DNA of 64,000 nt from Mimachlamys varia. Lineage: Eukaryota; Mollusca; Bivalvia; Pectinida; Pectinidae. The position numbers and the translations under genes were made by a program. Where the stretch lies: positions 34,719,001 through 34,783,000 of the forward strand of contig OX392538.1 of NCBI GenBank assembly GCA_947623455.1, given 5' to 3'. Below, one piece after another: positions 8,930 to 18,422 of the stretch (position 1 is the first letter of the stretch; every line of letters starts with the position of its first letter). The notes beneath the pieces are model-generated. The model saw only the letters and a program-made list of their open reading frames with translations. It was not told the DNA's origin and did no database searches.

Positions 8930-11761
8930 ATGAAGTTGGCCGTTTTCCTTGTTGTTGTTCTGCCGTTGGCAATGTCTGCGCCAAATAAGGAAAGGGCTTT
9001 CTCATTGAACCCTCTCCTTGAGAGCGTCTGTAAGTAAATTCTTGTGTTTTTCATGTCTTTTCTTTGTTCGCTAGGGATCTGATTCTTTCTGTTCACGTCC
9101 TAGCAACAGTTGTCATTTCGAGCGTGTCTTAAAAACTAAAGCTTGTCATTAATATTGTAATATGATAAACTGTACAGAATAATACTAACAATGAATCTAT
9201 TTATTCCAATATTTTCTAAAGAGTGATCATAAATATGTAATTTATGTTTTCATAATCGATGATAATTTAATTGACATTTTCTTTCCTTATATAAAGCATA
9301 CGTTTTTGACTCACATTTTTTGCCTTTTTACATTTTAATATATAACGTGGGATGACCCATCAGAAACCATTGTCATTCCGAGCGTGTCTAAAAAACTAAA
9401 GCTTGTCACTAATGTTGTAATATGGGAAACTGTACAGAATATTACTTACTGAATCATTTTCCATGCAATTGTTTTCTTAATAGTAATTATAAATATGCCA
9501 TTTCTGTTTTCATAATCGATGATGATTTAATTGACTTTTTTTCTTTCCTGATATAAAGCATACGTTTTTGACTCACAATTTTTGCCTCTTTTCGTTGTAA
9601 TATATAACGTGGGATGACCCATCAGAAACCATTGTCATTCCGAGCGTGTCTAAAAAACTAAAGCTTGTCACTAATGTTGTAATATGGGAAACTGTACAGA
9701 ATATTACTTACTGAACCTTTCTCCATGCAATTGTAATTATAAATATGCCATTTCTGGTTTTTGAATCGATTATAATTCCATTTACTGTTTTCTTTCTTTA
9801 TATAAAGCATACCATTATGACTTGCAATTTGTTGCCTGTTCCACATGTTTTTTTAAAGGTTTAAGATAACATGGGATAATTTATGAATGACACATCAGGA
9901 AACAATCTTGTCTCGACGCCGCCCTTTAGCTACGTTGCTAGTAAACAAATTCAGATTGAATTTAATGTAACGCAAAGAGTTTGAAGTAAAAGATACCGGT
10001 AAATGTTGGGTCCCACTAAAAACAAATACCAATAAAGCAATGTACAACCCAAGCACACCTCCATGCTAGTAGTGAATTACACAGACATGTATATGCTTAT
10101 TATATGGATGGTATCAATTGTATAGTATGCACAATAAAACTTTAGACTGTCTCGTATTAGCTCCAAATGACACTTTATCAGTTGCATTATATCTGGGTTT
10201 TTTTCAGTGAATGTATTTCACGCAGATGAGATCAAACTGCTAGCTACCGATCTGATCGATCAGCTTGGAACTGATGCCAGGAAAGTAGAATGTACCACTG
10301 AATGTAACGATCTTATAGACAAACAAATCGCAGCAGGTACAGTCAACGTCATCACACATACTGCTTGTCCTGTGGTGTGTACATCGTAAGTATATTGATT
10401 TCGATTTGGTTCGATTTTTTTGTCGTCCTACTGACAGCTAGATTTGGATTGCTTTGATAGCTTATATTCTATTACATTAACAGCTTAGGTCAATTAAGGG
10501 TGACCTCACGGCAATGATATTAAATGTATGTGTTGGGTTCGTTTGCGTTTGCATTTCAAGGCTGCAGTGTGGATTTGTTTGATAGTTTTTACGTCCTATT
10601 AACAGCAAGGGTCTTTCAAAGATCGCCTCCCGATATGTGCAATGTTGATGCATGTGTTGAATGCGTGTGTGTTTGAAATACTGTGTTATGTTCGTGTAGG
10701 CCTTCTTGGGATAGTCAGGATCTTGTGCCGATTTAAAGTGCTACCACACTGAAATATTCTCGAAAAGACCTCAGCAGAACACTCCCGCCGATCATATTAT
10801 AGTGATACTGGCTGCATTCCCTTAATACTAAGCGTCAAGCAGGGAGTGATAACTACCATTGTTAGAGATTCTGGTATGTCTTTGCTAGCGGACAGAACCC
10901 AAAGCATTCCTCACAGGGCCGAACTTTCATCTAAAGTCCAAAAGTAAGGTAGTGTCAAGAGAGACATTAGGAAGGAGAACGCTGTTTAGAAGGATATCGG
11001 CTACTTGATATGACTTTAAACGAATATATCAACACTGAACCTGTTGAAAATCTTATACGACCGGTCGGGGTATTATTCTGGGGACCTTCGGCAGTACACT
11101 TTAAAGCATTTTAAAATGGTAACAGTTCTGGTCTATCTCAAGGAGGCTTCCACCGAAAAAAACGCAGGGTCCCCAATACAAGCACAGCACATACACTCAC
11201 ATCTCATTGCTCGGAAGCCATCCTTAATTGACACTAGCTGTTAATAGGACGCGAAACAAAACAAAAATAGACCAAATATCTTATACACAACATTATTTAA
11301 ATTATAATTTTTTCCTGCTTAAATCAATCGAATACAAATATTAGTTTTCAAAGAAACTACTTCTTTTTGCGTAGTTTGTATTTAGTATATATATTGTATA
11401 TTATATTTCTGATGTAATAATACTGATCATGAGATGTTTAACATGGTCATATACATGACAATGATTTTGACTTTTATTTCTTTATATAAAAAAGTATGTG
11501 GTAGATACCTGATTAGAAGTGTTTTTTTTGCTATATATAAGTAAGTTATTAGTATTTTGTAAGGCTATGGCCTATGCTTAGTCGCAAGAGTAAAACTGCC
11601 TTTGCGGACACGTCTTCAGGCCGTTTATATTTAGATGAATGCTATATAAGAGCTGATTTGTCTAATGTATCAATTCTTATTTCATCCACAGGTTACAGGA
11701 GCTTGCTCACTTCATGCATATCCCAGACCCTACTCCAAGTCCCAGCGCTGCTACCCGTTAA
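8930..11761 (+). CDS. small secreted protein with CX3C-X20-CX3C core, gene 1 of a tandem pair
   Basis: Three coding exons: 8930-9029, 10208-10385 and 11692-11761, with the acceptor of the ATG exon at 8899-8900. All junctions are GT-AG and the phases are 1 and 2. The product is 115 residues. Residues 1-17 form a signal peptide (MKLAVFLVVVLPLAMSA), followed by PNKER, then an acidic helical stretch (VFHADEIKLLATDLIDQLG). The cysteine core is C-TTE-C, 20 residues, C-PVV-C, and the tail is Pro/Ser/Thr-rich. Spaced C-X3-C pairs of this kind usually join two antiparallel helices by two disulfides. The last exon's frame was chosen because against gene 2 it shows mostly third-base changes and a 6-base gap; the other frames do not. 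AATAAA lies at 11811-11816. Intron 1 holds a family B copy (8285-8400), intron 2 a 260-bp tandem repeat and intron 3 a family A copy. The protein is net acidic, so a classical cationic antimicrobial role is not favoured. I do not recognise the family; extracellular action is inferred from the signal peptide. Confidence 0.85.
9097..9850 (+). repeat. three tandem units of about 260 bp in intron 2 of gene 1
   Basis: TTGTCATT(T/C)CGAGCGTGTCT, AAAAACTAAAGCTTGTCA and GGGAAACTGTACAGAATATTA-like blocks recur starting near 9110, 9370 and 9632, giving periods of about 260 and 262. Units 2 and 3 are nearly identical at their starts, so their duplication is recent. Gene 2 keeps a single related unit near 18822-18970. 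Confidence 0.75.
10575..10985 (+). repeat. family A repeat, long copy in intron 3 of gene 1
   Basis: The most complete family A copy in the window. It runs from TTTTTACGTCCTATTAACAG through AGTGCTACCACACTGAA and AGCAGAACACTCCCG to AGTGATAACTACCATTGTTA, TCACAGGGCCGAA and AGCTAAAGGTC-type sequence. A further piece lies just before it (10425-10510), and a minus-strand piece lies at 11185-11260. Confidence 0.6.
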
Positions 11762-11810
11762 AGCACATTGTGGGAAACCCTGATGAAGAGTATTGTATCC
11801 TCTGCAAACA

Positions 11811-11816
11811 AATAAA
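11811..11816 (+). terminator. polyadenylation signal of gene 1
   Basis: AATAAA 50 bases after the stop codon of gene 1. Gene 2 has the same hexamer 35 bases after its stop. Confidence 0.7.
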
Positions 11817-11849
11817 CTAATAGCATCAATTCAACCGTTGTATCTCATT

Positions 11850-12930
11850 TATCGCCATAATTTGAAACTATTTACATTTGGATGGCAAAGTCACGATATT
11901 AACTATATAGAAAGATGTTCAGTCTGCGAGTATAACTGACACCAAAAACGCAACACCAATCAATGACGCGTATGAATATATTCACCGACTCGATTTACTT
12001 GTAACCAGTGTTAACAAGCATGGCTCCTTACCTAGCCCTATGAGTTTATCGGACTTTGCGAGACCAGAAACGTAAGCTTTAAATTAACATGAAATCAAAG
12101 TATAATAACAGTATACTTTATTACATAATTAATAAGCAGACACACACACAACTTATAAAAGCATTTTTACACATTAAAAAAATCGATAATTGTCATTAAT
12201 ATATATATAAATATAGTTATTGTTGCATTAATATATATACGCAATCAAATACTGCCTACTAACCAGATACCGACGGCTTAATAGAACCAAGCAAGCTCAT
12301 AAGTTTAAAATCTATTGCATAACTAAGAAACAGCTATAATGCAGAAATACAGGTACAGACTCAAGACATTTATTAAAATAATAAAAAAGGAGTGGAATGC
12401 ATGAACTGAATCCTTGTGTTGGTTGTGTCAGCAGTCGATGTCGATCACAAAAATCACGATATTTAGAGCAAGGACGAGAATATCGAATCAACTGCGAAAT
12501 GTAAACACCATAGGTTCGAGAAATTGGGATGTACTATCAAGAAATGGAAAGTTCACGATTTAAAAATTGAAATCACTTTTGTCATAACAGGATCAATTAT
12601 GAAAAAAGTGTATCAACTTTGCCTAGAGGTACAAGTAAATGAAGATTCAAAGCAATACTCAGTACTTTCTTTGAAGTTACTAATATCAAAATTGATTCAT
12701 TGAACATTTATTTTTGTGCAATGTGAAATTTATGTGAACTTTTAGTATGTTGTAGGATATAAGGCTTGAAGTAAATCTGATGTAGTTTTGACTCGCTCAA
12801 GTGTGTTAATACCTTATACTGTGTAAATGGCTATAACTCAAACACCGTTAAACTTAAATCTTTTGCAAGGGCATATCATTACAGGATACATCTGGGGAAC
12901 ACATTGTTTTCTTCTACGAGTACATGTAAT
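11850..12930. other. intergenic AT-rich DNA, no gene seen
   Basis: Includes a short region (about 12340-12430) with no recognisable domain in any frame. No RNA gene or terminal repeat is visible. Confidence 0.4.
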
Positions 12931-14510
12931 TAATTTTCCATTGATTGTATGGAGAATGCGGCTTTCTGATTGGTTGAGATTTCTTTTCATACCTCTATGA
13001 AATAAAATCCGAAAATGTCGCGAAAATGTGACGTCACAATACGGTAATTGACGTTGCGTATTGATTTGTAAAAAATAATCCGTTGTAAATCAGTCAAATT
13101 GCACAAAAACATGTTTTAAATTTGAAAATAAGTTTCAAAAATAAATTATAAGCGTTGATGTCAACTAGTTTTTAGTTTCATAGGGTTATGAAATAAAATT
13201 TGCTTGCAAACTTGTATAAGAATCCGTTACGCGCAAAAAAATAGATAAATTCATACCCTAATGAAACTAAAAGAAAAATTGTCATCAATGCTTTATTAAA
13301 TATTTTAAGTAAAAAGGTCGCCAGAGGTCAAAGGTTTATCTATTTTTAAGTTTTTACAGATAACAATAGCATGTCAATCCGATGAAATTGATATCTTCGG
13401 TTTTTCAATATCACTTCCCGTTTAGGAAGTATGCCATTTTGAAAATTCCCCTATATATTCTATTTGTGCCGACATTTTGATTATGTTTCATTTTTGTTCT
13501 AGACGTAAACTTACAGCTTCAATTATGTTAACTTGATATGTAAGTGTTACCTCCAGATATCTCCGATAGTCCTAAATTCATCAACTAAATGGCCGCTTTG
13601 ACGTCATTTCCGGTTTTATCTCTAAATGCTATATCTCATAAACGGCTGATTTTAATGAATTAATTTTCGGATATATTATTCAGAATGAGAAATAAATAAC
13701 ATTTATAGGGAAACATTTTTTTTCTAAAATGTCAACTTCCGGTTTTACGTAGGGGTCAAATTTGAAAAGTGCTGTTTTGGGTAGAAAAACAGCACAAACT
13801 TCTTCTCAAGTTCTACAAAGCCCAAAACCTTGATATCTCATATATAAAATGTAAAGGTATTCTCAGGTGTGAAAATATGAATGACCTAGCCCCACGTTCA
13901 AGTTTACAGGGGTCATTGATCTTAAAATATTAAAACAGCATTTTCTTTATTACATGATACTTCAAATGATGAAATTGCTTCAGCAACATACTGTGAACAA
14001 TTCCAATCAATTTTAATGAGGAAAAAAATGGCTGAAAAATCAATTTCCGGTTTTGGTAGGGGTCAATCTGACTAAAATACAGATCCTTGTTCTCACTCCG
14101 TTTTACAAGGATCTGACAACATCCCATAAGAGGTCACGTCCAGATGACCTTTGTCGCCTCTTTACTTAACACTAAAATAATTTTCCAACGACCTGCCATT
14201 TCGTTACATTATTCCGCTCGAACTGTTTAGTGACTAAATGACTAAACGGAAAAATGTGTTTATGCAAGCTTTGTCGCCTCAAAATTTCACTGTCGAGATT
14301 CTGCCAGTAGTAATTTGATTGGCTAATGCGAAAGGTCATCGGGACATGACCCTCTATGGGATTTACTCAGATCTTAACGCAACAGAGAGAAGTTTACGGA
14401 ACGGCGCGGAGATCAAGATATAATTTTAATCAGATTGGGTAGGGGTCAAATTTGAAAAGTGCTACTTTGGATAACAAACTTTGCAAATATGCTATAATTT
14501 TTTTTTTATG
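12931..14510. repeat. diverged repeat block with recurrent TTCCGGTTTT units
   Basis: TTCCGGTTTTA or TTCCGGTTTTGGTAGGGGTCAA motifs recur near 13608, 13738 and 14046. The phrase GTAGGGGTCAAATTTGAAAA occurs at 13749 and again at 14439. An imperfect foldback (about 13151-13190 against 13251-13296, sharing TTAGTTTCAT and TTGATG) lies inside. The block is interrupted by the MITE at 14064-14437. Confidence 0.5.
14064..14437. mobile_element. MITE with CAATCTGA termini and 9-bp target duplication
   Basis: A 374-bp copy of the element at 1113-1497. It starts CAATCTGACTAAAATACAG and ends TTTTAATCAGATTG. GGTAGGGGT is present on both sides (14055-14063 and 14438-14446). Removing the element and one duplicate restores the phrase GGTAGGGGTCAAATTTG seen elsewhere in the host repeat, which confirms the boundaries. 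Non-coding; probably Mutator-like. Confidence 0.8.
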
Positions 14511-15755
14511 ATAACTTTTGGTTAAAATATCAACCGTTCTCTGGCTTCAAGTATCAATCGCACATCCCATTTGTATAACATTTATTATCTCGGGTTATTG
14601 TTCCTAAACGCCGTTATTGTTTTTGGTTTGACATGTATGATGCATTATAGTATCGTAGGGCGAAGAATAGCATGAAGATTGTGCCGTTGACTGGGCTTTA
14701 ACCCGCATCTCGTGGCTCATTGACAGCTCTATGCTTTACCGCTGATCATGCGTTTGACGGAAAATTAATCCTGTATCTTGCGTATATGTACAAATATTTG
14801 CTCTCAGCTTTTTCGAACACCACAAGTCAGGTTCTATTTGCCTGTAACGAGGGCATTTAATACCTTTTGTAATGTACGTAGTGTGCTTCCACATCTTCGA
14901 CCCATAGGTTCCTCGTCAGACCATAGAAATTCCCTCTCGCTAGAAACGTATCCTAATTTATCATGTTAATCATCTGCCTTATTTATCTCGTATTTGGGAC
15001 GAAAACCTTATATTTTGGTGGTTTATTTATTAGTTTGTTCAAGTCACGCCAAGTGCAAAAGCATCATCATGCCTTCATCAGAAAAGCGCGGGGTTTGTAG
15101 TGTAATTCGTGACCCCAGGTTTTGTTGACGTGCACGCTTGACAATCTATAGGGAGCGCAAATGTCTGTGATCAATCTCTTAAACATTTTATTTTAGTATC
15201 TACATGTAACACAATATAGAATCACAAAATCCGACTGACGGATAGGTGATCACGTTACGCAAGATCACCGAATGGACCTATGGGGAATTTAGGACCAAAT
15301 TATATTGAATTGATGCTTTCTGAAATGTCAGTATTGTGTCTCAACAAGAATTTTTATTTTTTTACGATATGCTACTGGGCTTTTTTTGATTGGCATGTGA
15401 AACATGTTTTACTTGTGCAGTACAGCCGTAAATAATTGTACAAAACGTAAACAACACACCGTTGTCAACATTACATAAATTCACCAGGAACGGAAAAGCG
15501 GGTGGCTCGCGCACTTAATTTGGAAATTAGTTTAATAGTTATGACTTAACTAGTTAAGTCTGAAAAGGCGTGAAAGAACCTCGGTCAAATCTAAAATCAT
15601 ATGTGTGATCGTCTGTTTATGCTCAGCAATTGTATATATAGTTTTGGGGTGGGGATTTCAATCATTCAATCAAGGTTCTGACTCAGGAATTAAGTCTTCA
15701 AGTGCGTGACAGACCCTTGAGTCATATCTAAAATTATATTTGTGAACCCGTTTAA
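14511..15755. other. no gene seen; one degraded repeat tail
   Basis: A possible tRNA-like stretch on the minus strand (14690-14760) lacks a good B box. A repeat patch at 15590-15690 (CAATTGTATATATAGTTTTG, GGTGGGGATTTCAATCATT) is the reverse complement of a repeat also present near 5230-5290 and 5520-5580. Confidence 0.4.
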
Positions 15756-15759
15756 AATA

Positions 15760-16140
15760 TGTCAATATTGCCAATGGACCCCTTTTGATCCTGCTCCTCA
15801 GGGCCCTGGGTGGTCAGCCCTATTATTTATAAAAGGTTTAATTCCAGTCCCTTAGGGCTGCTACCACTGAAATATGAAAATTGTACATTGCTAAGATCAA
15901 AAGAAGTCATTAATGTGAATATTGCCAAAGGACCCCTTTCGACCATGTCCCTGAGGCCCCTTGGGGGTCAGCCCAATCATTTGTCTAAATTTGAATCCCA
16001 TTCACCTACGGATGCTTCCTACAATTTGATTAAACTCCGATCAGTGGTTTTGAAGAAGTTGATTGTTGACGGACGGACGGTTGACGGACGCCTAGGTTTG
16101 GCATAATCTCAACTTGGTCCTGTGAACCAGGTGAGCTAAC
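15760..16140 (+). repeat. repeat copy ending in GACGGACGG and GGTGAGCTAA
   Basis: Internal units with GGACCCCTTT.GA and GGTCAGCCC repeat twice (15776-15850 and 15930-16010). They are followed by TTGATTGTTGACGGACGGACGG and a GGTGAGCTAAC end, typical of mollusc non-LTR or SINE tails. The open frame over it is a by-product of the repeat. Confidence 0.5.
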
Positions 16141-16144
16141 AAAT

Positions 16145-16740
16145 AATACCGATTTATATGATGTAAATTATGTAAATTATCGAACTTTTCTTTCATGATT
16201 ACAAACTTCAAAATACACACTAACTCAATAACATACACTCTTCTTATTTTGCATGCACCTAAAGGTGTAACACTGAATTATTTCTGGAGTGACATAGGAT
16301 CACTTGCTTTGATTTACAGTAGGGACTGAATCATGATGTGCACACTCATCATAATATACATGTTTGTTGTGTGACTGTGTATTTGAAATGATATCAAAAA
16401 TGCTCGTTTCTGACTTTGGAAGATATGAAATACCTTAGCACTACGTGACAGGGTGAAATGCTGTTGGTATTAAATTAACAAAAAGTACAAACCAGTTTAC
16501 CTCCTTTCCATACCAAACACACATCGGAAAACGGCTTTTAATTATACTACCTCTTTATATGATTAAAATAAAAAAAAACTTTACTTGGTTTGATATGTGT
16601 TAAGATTTTTTTTTGTTTTGACGCACAATCTTTGAAATAAATAGTTAGTGTTTAGAGGCCATTATATCTTGAACTTACAATAATGCCCTACGAGGTTAGG
16701 CGTGTAATGACTGTGACATGTTACTGACCTCCATTTCGGT
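16145..16740. other. no gene seen
   Basis: AT-rich intergenic DNA upstream of gene 2. Confidence 0.4.
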
Positions 16741-16885
16741 CAAACACCATATCTACAGTCAAAGATCACTAAGGCTAAAGTATTTCTTAAGATAAAAAGT
16801 CGAAAGAGTACGACATCTTGGACAACCTGTCACTTCTCATAGGGTGTGATTTGCCCTTCATACAAACGTCACGTATCAATCTCTT

Positions 16886-16943
16886 TATAAAGCGAACACA
16901 ACCCAGTGTTCGACCTATCCCCCACACTCAACTCTTACAACCG
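16886..16943 (+). promoter_or_regulatory. core promoter and non-coding leader exon of secreted-protein gene 2
   Basis: TATAAA at 16886-16891, a start region around 16912-16920 and a leader ending CTTACAACCG before the donor GTAAGTT at 16944. It aligns with the gene 1 promoter. Upstream, both genes also share a TGGACA..CTGT, TGATTTTGCC-like and ACGAACG/ACAAACG order, suggesting shared control. Confidence 0.65.
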
Positions 16944-17953
16944 GTAAGTTGTGAACCTTTTGTAATTAGGAGTAATGCTGTCGACAGATCATGTTTTACG
17001 GACAATTATAGGACTTACCTAATATATCTTGTACCATTTTGCTTGTGGAAATCGAATAAGTGAATAATTATTCAAATCTTATTGAAACATAATACATAAT
17101 ACTCTCTTGTACTTTTACGAGGGCCTTCATGTAAATCTTTCCTTTGTTCCTATTCTGCCTCAATTTTGAGTTCGGATTATGCTTTTAATTACGCTTTGGT
17201 ATTCTCAGATTTCTTTTTATTAAATCCATTCTGGCTTAAAATAAACTGTTACACTGATTTAACTAGTGAATTCCAACAATGGAAATAGATGACTTCACAT
17301 CTAGTAAAGGGAAAATGCTTAACTATTTCTTTGGTGACTTATTTTGCTTCAATTTCTGCAGTATTCGTTTGTTTTTTCCTTTTTTAATCACAAAGGGAAA
17401 TTCCTCGTTTTACTTACCTTTCCGTTTAATAATAGTATTCCAAATTTTGTGAATTTCTCGTTAATGGTGCAGAAAATGTTATTGTACGAATGGCTTGTGT
17501 GATCGATACGTTCAAGCGAATCTCCTCATTTGTGATAAAAACTTTTCCCTTATGTTTTTTTATGTAGCGTTAATGTTAAGCTAACAGTTAAGAATTGTGT
17601 CAGGCCAATGTTATTACAACGTTATTGTTATTATTGTTATAAGTATATGCTTCAAGGAGCATTCACGCTGGCGAAAGTTCTTTGAATCAATGCGTGGTTT
17701 AGTAACACATAAAATCTGAATTTTATTAAAGGTATTTCAAGTTTAAATTCAAACAGGCGAGGTTATCCTTCTACATCTGTGGACTGGCCTTAAACCAACA
17801 GATGCAAGATTAACGCAAATCATTTTTCGAATAACGAAAATAAGAACTAATTACAGTTGGACACTTGTTAATAGACTGTAATGCTCTTCAGAAAATGATT
17901 TAACAAATATCAAAACCATTTATTTCGAAACAGTATTAATTTCTAAAACTATA

Positions 17954-18233
17954 AATCTGATTAAAATCATATCTTGATATCCGCACTGTTTTGTTAACTT
18001 CTCTCCTTCGTCAAGAATGCGTATTTTTGAAAGCTTGCATAATTGTGAAGTCGTAACAACAAGCTAGTGTGCTTATTAAGGCGACGAAATGACGTGGTGC
18101 AGAAGACAGCGTCATTAGAAAATTCTACTTAAGTAAAGGCGATAAAGGTCATCAGAACAAAACCTTTTATGGGATATTGTCAGATCCTTGTAAAACTAAG
18201 TGAGAATACGGATCTGCATTTTAATCAGATCGT
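17954..18233 (-). mobile_element. degraded copy of the CAATCTGA MITE in intron 1 of gene 2
   Basis: About 280 bp between AATCTGATTAAAATCATATC and TGCATTTTAATCAGATCG, in the opposite orientation to the copies at 1113 and 14064. It keeps GGATATTGTCAGATCCTTGT and the GGCGA.AAAGGTCATC blocks. No target duplication could be seen. Confidence 0.6.
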
Positions 18234-18422
18234 AATTAAAAAAAAAGAGATGATATACTATAACAACTTTTTTCTCGGATATAACATCAGCTTAGGCACC
18301 ATTTGTCATATGAACTTGGTTCTGATGAGGCATTAAAACAAGCAAAAGCATATTTTATTGAGATTAAAATATTTCAACGGTTTCCTTTCTTCGCAGTACA
18401 CTTGTTGCATACGCAAATCACA

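Noticed and set aside
11574..11783. Alternative reading frames of the last exon of gene 1
   Set aside because: Frames other than that starting LQELAHFM lack the silent-change pattern and in-frame gap seen against gene 2.
14690..14760. tRNA-like sequence on the minus strand
   Set aside because: The B-box region GGGTTAAAGCCC deviates from the consensus and no stems are convincing.
15810..16106. 98-codon plus-strand open frame
   Set aside because: Lies within a repeat that ends in GACGGACGG; the translation only mirrors the repeat.
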